From Sphingomonas sp. OV641 (GTDB taxonomy: Bacteria; Pseudomonadota; Alphaproteobacteria; Sphingomonadales; Sphingomonadaceae), in assembly GCF_900109205.1 (NCBI RefSeq), contig NZ_FNZB01000002.1, positions 310,001 through 374,000 of the forward strand: 64,000 nt of DNA. The letters are read 5' to 3'. A program made the position numbers and the translations under genes. Below the pieces are notes generated by a model, which did no database searches, was not told the origin of the DNA, and saw nothing but the letters and a program-made list of their open reading frames with translations. Position 1 is the stretch's first letter. Each line of letters begins with the position of its first letter. Positions 21,452 through 30,275 of the stretch are shown here, piece after piece.

Positions 21452-21628
21452 GGGTCAAACTAGCTGGATCTCGTTCTCGAACCCGGTTCATACGTCCGGG
21501 CGCGATTTGGTAGAAGCCGAGGTCCGGGCACAAGGAAAGTGGCGACTGCCACTTCCTCTTGTCGCTTGGACCCTGGTCTTGCCCCGAAAGGCTTGCCCCG
21601 TCGCCGCCGCCTCTACACATGCCCGCGC

Positions 21629-22459
21629 GTGATCGTCACCCGCTTCGCCCCCTCACCCACCGGCCGCCTCCATCTCGGCCATGCGTACAGTGCGATCCTA
21701 GCACATGACCGTGCCCGCGCAGCCGGCGGGCGGTTCCTGCTGCGGATCGAAGATATCGATGGCACGCGCAGCCGCCCGGAGCATGTCGAGACGATCATCG
21801 CCGATCTCGCCTGGCTCGGCCTCAGCTGGGACGGGGAGGTGGTTCGTCAGTCGTACCGCCTTCCCGCTTATGCCGCCGCTCTGGACCGGCTGCGCGACAT
21901 GGGCCTCCTCTATCGCTGCTATTGCACCAGAGCGGAGATCGCCGCGGCCAGCCTGTCGGCCCCGCATGGCGCGGAGCCGCTCTATCCGGGCACCTGCCGG
22001 TCACTGGCGGAACAGCATTCCAATCGGCCGCACTGCTGGCGCCTCGACATGGTACGCGCGGTGCAGGCGGCGGGGCCGCTTCACTGGCGGGATCATGGCC
22101 AAACCATCGCTGCGGACCCGCTGTCCGCCGGCGACGTCGTGCTCGCGCGCAAGGATGCGCCCGCCAGCTATCACCTGGCCGTCACGATCGACGACGCATG
22201 GCAGGGCGTGACGGACGTGGTGCGCGGGCAGGATCTGTTCGCCGCCACCCATGTCCATCGCCTGCTTCAGGCGCTGCTCGGCCTGCCCACCCCTGCCTAT
22301 CACCACCACGCGCTCCTCACCGGGCCGGACGGTGTTCGCCTCGCCAAGCGCCACGGGGCGCCAGCGCTGGCCGACCTTCGCGAGCGTGGCGCGGACGGGC
22401 TGGCGCTGGCGGCGCAGCTGCGCGCGGGACGGGTTCCCATCGGTACCGGCGATCCCTAA
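21629..22459 (+). CDS. gluQ: Glutamyl-Q tRNA(Asp) synthetase
   Basis: This 276-residue GluRS paralogue lacks the anticodon-binding domain. It activates glutamate and attaches it to queuosine at position 34 of tRNA(Asp). It has RFAPSPTGRLHLGHAYSA (class I HIGH motif as HLGH), RIEDID, the zinc site CYCTR plus YPGTC, and the KMSKS-equivalent RLAKRHGA. I chose the GTG at 21629 because TRFAPSPTG begins two residues later, as in the family; the open frame back to 21539 runs through sequence related to the neighbouring repeat and is probably not translated. No clear Shine-Dalgarno was seen. Confidence 0.9.
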   Translation: MIVTRFAPSPTGRLHLGHAYSAILAHDRARAAGGRFLLRIEDIDGTRSRPEHVETIIADLAWLGLSWDGEVVRQSYRLPAYAAALDRLRDMGLLYRCYCTRAEIAAASLSAPHGAEPLYPGTCRSLAEQHSNRPHCWRLDMVRAVQAAGPLHWRDHGQTIAADPLSAGDVVLARKDAPASYHLAVTIDDAWQGVTDVVRGQDLFAATHVHRLLQALLGLPTPAYHHHALLTGPDGVRLAKRHGAPALADLRERGADGLALAAQLRAGRVPIGTGDP

Positions 22460-22468
22460 ATTGGAACG

Positions 22469-22705
22469 ATGCAAACCTTTCTGGTCATCCTCCTCGTAGC
22501 GGCGCTGATTGCGACGCTCGTCGCGCTGGTGCGCGGCATCGTCGCCTTTCTGCAGAACGCCAGCGCGGAGGCGCGGGGAACCGGCCCCACCGGGCCGACC
22601 CAGAGCCAGCTCAAGTCGAACAAGATGATGCAGCAGCGTATCTTGTTCCAGGCGCTCGCCGTCATCATCGTGGTCGTGCTGCTGTTCTCCGCCGGACGCA
22701 CCTGA
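22469..22705 (+). CDS. HIG1-like twin-transmembrane protein
   Basis: This 78-residue protein has two predicted membrane helices: residues 3-27 (FLVILLVAALIATLVALV) and 60-75 (ALAVIIVVVLLF). They are joined by a polar loop ending in LKSNKMMQQRILFQ, which fits the HIG1 domain pattern (NKMMRxRxxxQ). Members occur widely in alphaproteobacteria and are related to mitochondrial respiratory supercomplex factors; the bacterial role is unproven. It starts 9 bp after gluQ and is probably in the same transcript. Confidence 0.78.
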   Translation: MQTFLVILLVAALIATLVALVRGIVAFLQNASAEARGTGPTGPTQSQLKSNKMMQQRILFQALAVIIVVVLLFSAGRT

Positions 22706-22865
22706 TCTCACCCGCGGCATCGCGCCGCATGATGAACCAAAAGGCCGGCTGTTGGTTAACCCCTGATCACGGTTAGCGGATGGTCGGGAAGGGCGTTCAC
22801 CTTTCCACTGTCCTCGTCTGCGCGCGTTGGCGCCCCGGCGATCATGGTGGAAGGTCCAACAGGCG

Positions 22866-24119
22866 ATGCAGCCGCGCGAAGCCCCCTCGCACGATGATCT
22901 GTCCGCGCAATTCGCCCGTGTCCGATCGCTGACCCAGGCGTTGGTCGCCCCGCTCAGCGATGCCGATGCCACCGTACAGTCGATGGACGATGCTTCCCCC
23001 GCCAAATGGCATCTGGCGCATACCAGCTGGTTCTTCGAAACCTTTATCCTGCGTGATCACGTGCCCGGCTATCGCCTGCACGATCCGCGCTTCCCGTTCC
23101 TGTTCAACAGCTATTACGAGGCGGAGGGGCGCCGCCACGCGCGCGGCCGCCGGGGCATGATCACACGCCCTTCCCTGGCGGAGGTCATGACCTATCGCGC
23201 GGCCGTGGATGCGGCGCTGATCGCCGCCATGCCAACCCTCGACGGTGCGGTGCGCGATCTGGTGGAGCTTGGCTGCCATCATGAGCAGCAGCATCAGGAA
23301 TTGCTGCTGACCGACATTCTCCACCTCTTTTCGGAAAACCCGCTCGAGCCCGCCATGTGGCCCGCCGCCCCGAAGGTGCCGGTCGCGATGCCCGGCCCGA
23401 TCGGCTGGATCAATCGTGACGAAGGCGTGGTCGAGATCGGGCATGACGGCCAGGGTTTCGCCTTTGACTGCGAAGGGCCGCGCCATCGCGCCCTGCTGGC
23501 GCCGCATTCGCTCGCCGATCGCACTGTTACCAACGGCGAATGGCAAAGCTTCATCGCCGATGGCGGCTATCGCGAGCCGCGCTGGTGGCTTGCCGACGGG
23601 TGGGCCTGGTTGCAGCGCGAGCGGATCGCCGCCCCGCTGTACTGGGAGGAGCGCGACGGCGTCTGGACCCGCTTCGGTCTGGACGGTCGCCGCCCGGTCG
23701 ACCCCGCCGCGCCGGTTACCCATGTCAGCTTCTACGAGGCGGATGCCTATGCAAGCTGGGCAGGCGCCCGCCTCCCGACCGAGGCGGAGTGGGAAGCGGC
23801 CGCGGCCGACCATGACCCGGCCGGGGGCAATCAGCTTGACGAGGCGCGCGCGATCGAGCCGCGCCCTGCCATCGATGCCCCGGCTTTCTTCGGCAATGTG
23901 TGGGAATGGACCGGCAGTGCCTATCGCCCTTATCCCGGCTTTGCCGCCGCGGATGGCGCGGTGGGCGAATATAACGGCAAGTTCATGAGCGGCCAGTTCG
24001 TGCTGCGCGGGGGATCCTGCGCCACGCCACGCGGCCATGCGCGCGCCTCCTACCGCAACTTTTTCTACCCTCACCAGCGCTGGCAATTCACCGGCGTGCG
24101 GCTCGCCCGCGATCGCTGA
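22866..24119 (+). CDS. egtB: Ergothioneine biosynthesis sulfoxide synthase EgtB
   Basis: This 417-residue protein has a DinB-like N-terminal domain with WHLAHTSWFFETF and CHHEQQHQELLLTDI, which supply the HX3HXE iron ligands. A C-terminal formylglycine-generating-enzyme-like domain has RLPTEAEWEAA, GNVWEWTGSAY, LRGGSCATPRGHARASYRNFFYP and FTGVRLAR. EgtB is a non-haem iron enzyme that joins oxygen and a sulfur donor (gamma-Glu-Cys or Cys) to hercynine. The chosen ATG follows GGAAGG by about 15 nt; an in-frame ATG at 22827 is an alternative. egtD follows 66 bp downstream, so the pair forms an ergothioneine operon. Confidence 0.93.
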   Translation: MQPREAPSHDDLSAQFARVRSLTQALVAPLSDADATVQSMDDASPAKWHLAHTSWFFETFILRDHVPGYRLHDPRFPFLFNSYYEAEGRRHARGRRGMITRPSLAEVMTYRAAVDAALIAAMPTLDGAVRDLVELGCHHEQQHQELLLTDILHLFSENPLEPAMWPAAPKVPVAMPGPIGWINRDEGVVEIGHDGQGFAFDCEGPRHRALLAPHSLADRTVTNGEWQSFIADGGYREPRWWLADGWAWLQRERIAAPLYWEERDGVWTRFGLDGRRPVDPAAPVTHVSFYEADAYASWAGARLPTEAEWEAAAADHDPAGGNQLDEARAIEPRPAIDAPAFFGNVWEWTGSAYRPYPGFAAADGAVGEYNGKFMSGQFVLRGGSCATPRGHARASYRNFFYPHQRWQFTGVRLARDR

Positions 24120-24185
24120 CACCAGCCGGCAGGAGGCTGGGCCCATCGCTCCGTCGTCCATGCGGCACGAACAGGAAGGAAGCCA

Positions 24186-25163
24186 ATGCTGAAGCAGGAA
24201 ATGGAGGACGGCCAGGCGTCCCTCGCCGATCCGCAGTTCCGCGCGGATGTGCTGAACGGGCTTGAGCTTCGCCCCCGCGCCATCCCCGCGCGATGGTTCT
24301 ACGATCGCCGCGGGTCGGACCTGTTCGAGGATATCACCCGCCTGCCGGAATATTATCCGACGCGCACCGAAACCGCATTGCTTGAGCGGATCGCGCCGGC
24401 GCTTGCCGCGCAGGTTCCGCCGGGCGCCGCGGTGGTCGAATTCGGTTCCGGCTCCTCCACCAAGACACCGCTGGTGCTCGATGCCGTGCAGCCCAGCGCC
24501 TATGTTCCGATCGACATTTCCGGCGACATGCTGCGCGAATCGTCGCGTCTTCTCTCGGATCGTTACCCGGGCCTTCTGGTGCTGCCGTTCGAGGCGGATT
24601 TCACCCGGCTGGTCGATCTGCCGCGCACCATCGCCGATGCGCCCAAGCTCGGCTTTTTTCCCGGCTCCACCATTGGCAACCTGATGCCGCGCGCGGCGGT
24701 GGATCTGCTGCGGGCGATGCGCGGTTCGCTTGGCGAAGGAGCACGGCTGCTGATCGGCATGGACCGGATCAAGGACGAAGCCGTGCTGATCCGCGCCTAT
24801 GACGATGCGGCAGGCGTGACGGCGGCGTTCAACTGCAACCTGCTGGCCCGCATCAACCGCGAGCTGGAGGGCACGATCCCGCTCGACGCCTTTCGCCACC
24901 GCGCGATCTGGAATGATGATCGCGCGCGCATCGAAATGCATCTGGAGGCGACGCGCGACGTGTCATTCGAGGTCGAGGGTCGCCCCTTTTCGATCACGGG
25001 TGGCGAGACGATCCATACCGAGAACAGCCACAAATACGGCCCGCGCGATGCCCGGATCCTCCTGCGCGCCGGCGGGTGGACGCCGCTGACGGAATGGACC
25101 GACCCCGACGGGCTGTTCGCCGTGATCCTGGCGGAGGCACAGGCCGAGCGCCTCGCGCCATAA
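24186..25163 (+). CDS. egtD: L-histidine N-alpha-methyltransferase EgtD
   Basis: This 325-residue SAM-dependent methyltransferase converts histidine to hercynine (trimethylhistidine), the first step of ergothioneine synthesis. Family features are IPARWFYDRRGSDLFEDIT, the SAM loop EFGSGSSTKTP, PIDISGDML, FFPGSTIGNL and ETIHTENSHKY. The start has AGGAAG about 5 nt upstream. It follows egtB. No egtA, egtC or egtE gene is present here, as in bacteria whose EgtB uses cysteine directly or whose remaining genes are elsewhere. Confidence 0.95.
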   Translation: MLKQEMEDGQASLADPQFRADVLNGLELRPRAIPARWFYDRRGSDLFEDITRLPEYYPTRTETALLERIAPALAAQVPPGAAVVEFGSGSSTKTPLVLDAVQPSAYVPIDISGDMLRESSRLLSDRYPGLLVLPFEADFTRLVDLPRTIADAPKLGFFPGSTIGNLMPRAAVDLLRAMRGSLGEGARLLIGMDRIKDEAVLIRAYDDAAGVTAAFNCNLLARINRELEGTIPLDAFRHRAIWNDDRARIEMHLEATRDVSFEVEGRPFSITGGETIHTENSHKYGPRDARILLRAGGWTPLTEWTDPDGLFAVILAEAQAERLAP

Positions 25164-25174
25164 AAGAACCGGTG

Positions 25175-25678
25175 ATGAGCGACACCGCCGACCGCGACGA
25201 TCCCGCGCTTTGGGAAAAGGTGAAGGCGAAGGTGACCGCCGGCGACAAGGGCGGTCACAAGGGCGAATGGTCAGCGCGCAAGGCGCAGCTTGCCGTTGCC
25301 GAATATAAGAAGGCGGGCGGCGGCTATCGCGGCAGGAAGGACGCTGACAACAGCCTTCACCAATGGACAAAGGAGGATTGGGGCACCCGCTCGGGCCGGA
25401 AGAGCGAGGATAGCGGCGAGCGATATCTGCCCAAGAAGGCGCGCGAGGCGCTGACCGACCGCGACCATGATCGCACCACCGCCCAGAAGCGACGCGACAC
25501 GAGGAAGGGCAAGCAGCATTCGGCGCAGCCGGCGGATGTCGCCCGCAAGACGGCGCCCTTCCGGCATGGCGACGCCGACCTCACCAAGGCGGAGCTGTTG
25601 GAGATGGCCCGCGCCAAAGGTGTGAAGGGCCGCTCCACGATGAACAAGGCGGCACTGATCAAGGCGCTGCAGGCTTAG
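25175..25678 (+). CDS. Basic DUF5872 / Rho-N-like domain protein
   Basis: This 167-residue, highly basic and hydrophilic protein has two parts. Residues 8-50 (WEKVKAKVTAGDKGG then GEWSARKAQLAVAEYKKAGGGY) look like DUF5872. Residues 130-167 (LTKAELLEMARAKGVKGRS then MNKAALIKAL) fit a Rho N-terminal or SAP-like helix-extended-loop-helix. The middle is Lys/Arg/Asp-rich and probably disordered. The composition suggests nucleic-acid binding, perhaps a stress-related DNA-associated protein; that is inference. The start ATG lies 11 bp after egtD, so it may be cotranscribed. Confidence 0.75.
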   Translation: MSDTADRDDPALWEKVKAKVTAGDKGGHKGEWSARKAQLAVAEYKKAGGGYRGRKDADNSLHQWTKEDWGTRSGRKSEDSGERYLPKKAREALTDRDHDRTTAQKRRDTRKGKQHSAQPADVARKTAPFRHGDADLTKAELLEMARAKGVKGRSTMNKAALIKALQA

Positions 25679-25702
25679 GGTTTGATCCGGCCAGTTTGAT
25701 CC

Positions 25703-25804
25703 GCCTCCCCGGCGAAGGCTGTACGCGGTTGCGCGATAGAGCCGGCAGGCACACCGGATTTTGACGACGCCTTCCCACCTGGCCCCCGGCCTTCGCCGGG
25801 GAGG
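25703..25804. repeat. Bipartite inverted repeat, GCCTCCCCGGCG type, truncated
   Basis: The right arm (25788-25804) carries the full CCGGCCTTCGCCGGGGAGG sequence. The left arm keeps only GCCTCCCCGGCGAAGGCTG (25703-25721) and then diverges. It is a third copy of the element at 1123-1228 and 21349-21451, in the gap between the convergent DUF5872 gene and kynU. Confidence 0.72.
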
Positions 25805-25855
25805 TGCTTCCGGCAGCTTGGGTCAAACCCGAGCGCCGCCTTCCCTTCAGCGCGA

Positions 25856-27097
25856 TCACGTCACCGCCGCGCGCTCCGCATAGGCCGGGTTGCGCCACGC
25901 CTCGCTTTCCATCACCTCGGCCAGGATCTCCACCGCGCGCCATACATCCTCATGCGCGGTGTAAAGCGGCGTCAGGCCGAGCCGCAGCACGTCCGGCGCG
26001 CGAAAGTCGCCGACGACGCCGCGCGCGATCAGTGCCTGCGAGATTTCCCACGCATGGTCATGCGCCACGCTGACATGGCTGCCCCGCGCATCGGGATCGC
26101 GCGGCGTGACCAGCGTGAAGCCCGCGCCGGCGCACCGCTGCTCAAGGCCCGCGATCAACAGGTCGCCAAGCGACCGGCTCTTCGCAACCACGTCCGTCAT
26201 GGCCACGCCCTCGAAGGTATCCAGCCCCGCCGCAAGCGCCGCCATGCCAAGGATCGGCGGCGTGCCGCACAGGAACCGCTTCATGCCCGCGCCCGGCGCA
26301 TATTCGTCGCCAAAGCCGAACGGCGCATCATGGCCCATCCAGCCGGTCATCGGCGAGCGCAGCCGCTCCTGCCATCGCCGCGCGACATAAAGGAAGGCCG
26401 GCGCGCCCGGCCCGCCATTCAGATATTTGTAGCCGCAGCCGACCGCCAGATCGACGTGGCAACCGCCAAGATCCACCGCCACCGCACCAGCGCTATGGCT
26501 GAGGTCCCATAGGATCAGCGCGCCCGCCGCCTGCGCCGCCGCCGTCAGCCCGGCCATGTCGAGCATCGCCCCGGTCTTGTAGTGAACATGGGTCAGCACC
26601 ACGACGGCCGTGTCGCCGTCGATCGCCGCCGCCATCTCCGCCGCCGGCATCGTGCGTACCCGCCGCTCCGGCAGCACCGCCGCCACGCCTTGCGCGATAT
26701 ACAGATCGGTGGGGAAATTGCCCGGCTCGGTCAGGATCGTCGACCGCCCAGGCTGCGCCAGGCAGGCGGCGGTGATCAGCTTGAACAGGTTGGCCGAGGT
26801 GGAATCGGCCACGATCACCTCATCCGTCGCCGCGCCGATCAGCGGCGCGATGCGCGCGCCAAGCCTGGCCGGCGCGTCTATCCAGCCATGTTTGTTCCAG
26901 CTCGCGATCAGGTCCGTACCCCATTGCCCCTCGACCGTGGCGGCGATCCGCGTCGGCGTGTCCACGGGCAGCGCGCCCAGCGAATTGCCGTCGAGGTAGA
27001 TCAGCCCTTCTGGCAACGCGAAACGCGTGCGACAGGCGCGCAGCGGATCGGCCGCGTCCATGGCTTTGACCTGGGCGAGATCGGGCCAGCGGGTCAC
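25856..27097 (-). CDS. kynU: Kynureninase
   Basis: This 413-residue PLP enzyme cleaves kynurenine (or 3-hydroxykynurenine) to anthranilate and alanine. Typical segments are IYLDGNSLGALP, the active-site region WDLSHSAGAVAVDLGG, and GCGYKYLNGGPGAPAFLYV with the Schiff-base Lys. GWMGHD and the C-terminal DFRAPDVLRLGLTPLYT also fit. The start is GTG, overlapping the kynA stop (GTGA), so translation is coupled. The two genes convert tryptophan to anthranilate except for the formamidase step, which is not encoded next to them. Confidence 0.95.
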   Translation of the reverse strand: MTRWPDLAQVKAMDAADPLRACRTRFALPEGLIYLDGNSLGALPVDTPTRIAATVEGQWGTDLIASWNKHGWIDAPARLGARIAPLIGAATDEVIVADSTSANLFKLITAACLAQPGRSTILTEPGNFPTDLYIAQGVAAVLPERRVRTMPAAEMAAAIDGDTAVVVLTHVHYKTGAMLDMAGLTAAAQAAGALILWDLSHSAGAVAVDLGGCHVDLAVGCGYKYLNGGPGAPAFLYVARRWQERLRSPMTGWMGHDAPFGFGDEYAPGAGMKRFLCGTPPILGMAALAAGLDTFEGVAMTDVVAKSRSLGDLLIAGLEQRCAGAGFTLVTPRDPDARGSHVSVAHDHAWEISQALIARGVVGDFRAPDVLRLGLTPLYTAHEDVWRAVEILAEVMESEAWRNPAYAERAAVT

Positions 27098-27918
27098 AGG
27101 ACCGCCCTCACCGTCAGTAGTTCGGGGAAGAACACCTGATCGATCACCCGCGCGAGATAGGGCACTCCCGCCGTGCCCCCCGTCCCGCGCTTGAAGCCGA
27201 TCACCCGCTCCACCGTCTTCAGATGCCCGAACCGCCAGAGCTGAAAGCGATATTCCAAATCGACCAGCTTTTCGGCGAGTTCATAGAGGTTCCAGTAACG
27301 CTCGGGCGCGGCATAGACCGTGCGCCAGCAATCCTCCACCTCGGGCGACGCCTCATAGGGCTGAGTCACATCCCGCGTCAGCTGCTCCTGCGGGACCGGC
27401 AGCCCTGCCCGCGCCAGCGCTCTCAGCGCCTCATCATAGATGCTTGGCTGCTCCAGCGCATCCTGCAGCAGCGCCTGCAGATGCGGGGAATCACCGAACA
27501 CGCGGATCATTCCGGCGTTCTTGTTCCCCATCAGGAATTCCATCGCGCGATATTGGTGCGACTGGAAGCCGGAGCTTGAGCCGAGCTTGCCGCGCATCGC
27601 GGAATAATCCGCCGGGGTGATCGTCGCCAGGATCTCCCAGCTGCCGATCAACTGCTGCTGCACCCGCGCAACGCGCGCCATCATCTTGAACGCGGTGTCG
27701 AGCCGATCCTCCGCAATCGCCCGGCGCGCCGCGGTCAGTTCGTGCAGGCACAATTTCATCCACAGTTCGGATGCCTGGTGGATGACGATGAACAGCATTT
27801 CATCATGCGTGTCGGACAGCGGCGTCTGGCAGGCGAGCAGCTCGTCCAGCCGGAGATAGCCGGTATAGGTCAGGTCTCCGGACGGTGCCTCGGCGGAAGG
27901 GTTGGCGCGATTTTCCAT
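27094..27918 (-). CDS. kynA: Tryptophan 2,3-dioxygenase
   Basis: This 274-residue haem dioxygenase opens the indole ring of L-tryptophan to give N-formylkynurenine. Recognisable segments are LTYTGYLRLDELLACQ, HDEMLFIVIHQASELW with a conserved active-site His, SGFQSHQYRAMEFL, and the C-terminal VERVIGFKRGTGGTAGVPYL that binds the substrate carboxylate. The ATG at 27918 gives the normal length; the frame continues upstream without family similarity. It is the first gene of a kynA-kynU pair. Confidence 0.95.
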   Translation of the reverse strand: MENRANPSAEAPSGDLTYTGYLRLDELLACQTPLSDTHDEMLFIVIHQASELWMKLCLHELTAARRAIAEDRLDTAFKMMARVARVQQQLIGSWEILATITPADYSAMRGKLGSSSGFQSHQYRAMEFLMGNKNAGMIRVFGDSPHLQALLQDALEQPSIYDEALRALARAGLPVPQEQLTRDVTQPYEASPEVEDCWRTVYAAPERYWNLYELAEKLVDLEYRFQLWRFGHLKTVERVIGFKRGTGGTAGVPYLARVIDQVFFPELLTVRAVL

Positions 27919-27959
27919 GCCGCCGCCCCTAGCGCGAAAGCGCCATCCGGCGCAGCCCG

Positions 27960-30110
27960 TTAGTTCGCGTCGCTCTTCTCGGTCCTGTCTGCGGGTGCCT
28001 TCGCGGGCGTGGCGGCGGCGATCGTGCGCACCTGGCTCTGGCACGGCGGCGCGGCACCGGCGAAATCCTCGAAACTGCCGAACCGGTTGGTCGCGTCCGC
28101 CACAATCGACGAGCCCTTGTCCTTCACTTCCCAGACATAAGCCTTGTTGTTGTCGAACCCTGATATGGCGGCGTTCAGCGCCGCCGCCTCCGCCGCGCTG
28201 ATCTCCGGCGCGTCGACCCGGCGGCTCTTCACCATGCGCGCGACCTGCCCGTCGAAGGACGAGATGCGCCAGTAGGAGATGCCGCCCAGCGTCCGATCCA
28301 TCGGGTTGGAGGAAAAGGACCAGCGGAAGCCCTTGCCTGCCGGTGGCACCTTCACCGTCGTGGCATAGCAGGAGAAGGCAGGATAATCATTGGCATAGGG
28401 CGCGTCCTGCGGCTGATCCTTGGGCCGCTTCAGCTCGGACGGGGGCGGAAAGCCGCCGCCGAAGAGATAATGGGTATGCCCTTCCTTGGCGTCGCCCTCC
28501 CAATCGACCTTGCCCTCGCCCTCCAGGCCAAGCACGAGCAAGCGATTGTCCTCGTCGAAGCGCCAGGTGGTACGGGTCGCCTCCACCGCGGGATATTGCT
28601 GCCGCCAGTAGGCGGCCAGCATCTTGTCCGCGTCGCTGGCGGCCACCCCGGCCAGCTGCGCGCGGATGCCGTAGATTTCGTCGCCGCGCAGGGTCTGCTG
28701 AATGCGGAAACGGCCGGGCTTGTCGAAACCCGCGGTGGCATCGATGTCTACCACCTCGACCCGGTTCGGCAGGCGTGGGGCGGGTAAGACGATCGCTTCC
28801 AGCGCCGCACCTTTGGCGCGCAGCGGCAGGACCCAGCGGGACAAGGGCGGGTCAAGCGCGTCCAGCGAGCGATCGCCCAGCCGCGTGCCGTCAAGCCACA
28901 CCGGTGCGCCATTGACCGTCGCACGCACCACCACATGGTCGAACAGCGACGGGCTGGGCAGTCGCTCGTCCAAGCCATCGCCGCCCTTGCTTGCCACCAG
29001 CACGGGCTCGGCGGCGATGCCCATCTCCTGAAGCAGGGCGATCAGCAGCGCGGTCTTGCCCTTGCAGTCGCCGAACTTGCGGCTCCACGTCTCGTCGGCA
29101 TTGGCGGGCCGGTAGTTACCGCCGTCCAGCCCCACATAGACGTAGCGGATGCGATCCTGCACCAGCCGCAGCGCCGCTGCCACGCGGCCCGCCGGATCAC
29201 TGGTTTCCGACGCGATCCGCCGAGCTTCGGCGCGCACCGGCGAGTCCGGCGCCAGCACCGCTGCCTGCACATAGGAGCCGGCGAACGACCGCGAGAGGGT
29301 TGCCCAATCGGCATAGTCGCTGAACTGCACCAGCCGCTTCACCATATACCGTACTGGCGCCTGCTCCGGCACGGTCACGGATGAAGGATCGACCAGCAGG
29401 TATTGATGCTCGACCTCACCGCCCAGATCACGCACGATCGGGGTCGGCACGTCGGCGGCGTTGCGGAACGTCAACGGCGTGGCTTTGGGCGACAGCACGC
29501 GCAAGCGATACGCGCCGCGCATGCCCATCAGCGGGAATTGCATGAAGCCATCGGCCCGGTCGACTGGTCCGATCGCGCGACGCCGCTTGGTCGCCGCGAA
29601 CTCCAGCTCGTCCCCGACCTGAAGCCCCGCCGCCTGCAATGTGGCGGTCAGATCGCCATAAAGCATCGACTGTTCGAGATCATTTTCGCGCTGGATGACG
29701 GCGAACTTCTGTGCCGCGAGCACGTCGATGCTCTTGCCGTCACGAATGATCGCCAGCCGGTGAACGATCATCTCCTCACTGGCCGGGGACCAGGTGACGG
29801 CGATGTTGCCGATGGCCAGGCCCTCGGGCGAGAGAAGCTTCGCCTTCCACGCCTGGTACTCGTCCTGCACGCCGTTGCTGACGCGCACCTGGCTGTCCGA
29901 ATAGACGAAGCGCAGCGGGGCGCCCGGAGGCAGCGGTGCCTCGGTTGCGGCCGGCGGGGCGATTACCCAGTCCCAACTGGGCGCGTAACGCACCTCCCGT
30001 CCACTGGCCACGCGCTTGCCCGCCGCGTCCGCTGCGGAAGGGCGCGACTGCGCCGCCACATTGCCGGCGAGCGCGCTCGCCAGAACGATCGAAAAGCCAA
30101 CGAACCGCAT
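27960..30110 (-). CDS. DUF3857 transglutaminase-like protein
   Basis: This 716-residue exported protein has a signal peptide (MRFVGFSIVLASALAGNVAAQ). A DUF3857 beta domain covers about residues 60-230. A transglutaminase-like domain follows, with VQDRIRYVYVGLDGG, WSRKFGDCKGKTALLIALL (catalytic Cys in GDCKGK), LFDHVVVRA (His) and WLDGT (Asp). The C-terminal part is DUF3858-like. Family members occur widely in Bacteroidota and sphingomonads and are thought to act on peptides or polymers outside the cytoplasm; the true substrate is unknown. A GGGGGAAAC sequence precedes the ATG. It lies upstream of kynA with a 41-bp gap but is probably unrelated in function. Confidence 0.87.
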   Translation of the reverse strand: MRFVGFSIVLASALAGNVAAQSRPSAADAAGKRVASGREVRYAPSWDWVIAPPAATEAPLPPGAPLRFVYSDSQVRVSNGVQDEYQAWKAKLLSPEGLAIGNIAVTWSPASEEMIVHRLAIIRDGKSIDVLAAQKFAVIQRENDLEQSMLYGDLTATLQAAGLQVGDELEFAATKRRRAIGPVDRADGFMQFPLMGMRGAYRLRVLSPKATPLTFRNAADVPTPIVRDLGGEVEHQYLLVDPSSVTVPEQAPVRYMVKRLVQFSDYADWATLSRSFAGSYVQAAVLAPDSPVRAEARRIASETSDPAGRVAAALRLVQDRIRYVYVGLDGGNYRPANADETWSRKFGDCKGKTALLIALLQEMGIAAEPVLVASKGGDGLDERLPSPSLFDHVVVRATVNGAPVWLDGTRLGDRSLDALDPPLSRWVLPLRAKGAALEAIVLPAPRLPNRVEVVDIDATAGFDKPGRFRIQQTLRGDEIYGIRAQLAGVAASDADKMLAAYWRQQYPAVEATRTTWRFDEDNRLLVLGLEGEGKVDWEGDAKEGHTHYLFGGGFPPPSELKRPKDQPQDAPYANDYPAFSCYATTVKVPPAGKGFRWSFSSNPMDRTLGGISYWRISSFDGQVARMVKSRRVDAPEISAAEAAALNAAISGFDNNKAYVWEVKDKGSSIVADATNRFGSFEDFAGAAPPCQSQVRTIAAATPAKAPADRTEKSDAN

Positions 30111-30275
30111 GTTTCCCCCAGGATCCCCGTGGCTCAGCCTATCAGCGCGTAGCTCGCCCCGCGAGACAGAATGTTGGCGGACGGGCCGCACGGGTCGTCC
30201 TGTTGAGGAACGAAGTGACCATCGGGAGCAAGGCGGCGGATGACAGGCGCCTGCCGCAACAGCTAAGCGCGCTCC

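Noticed and set aside
25856..27097. The PLP enzyme near egtB-egtD as the ergothioneine C-S lyase EgtE
   Set aside because: Its motifs and its coupling to tryptophan 2,3-dioxygenase identify it as kynureninase, and it lies on the opposite strand.
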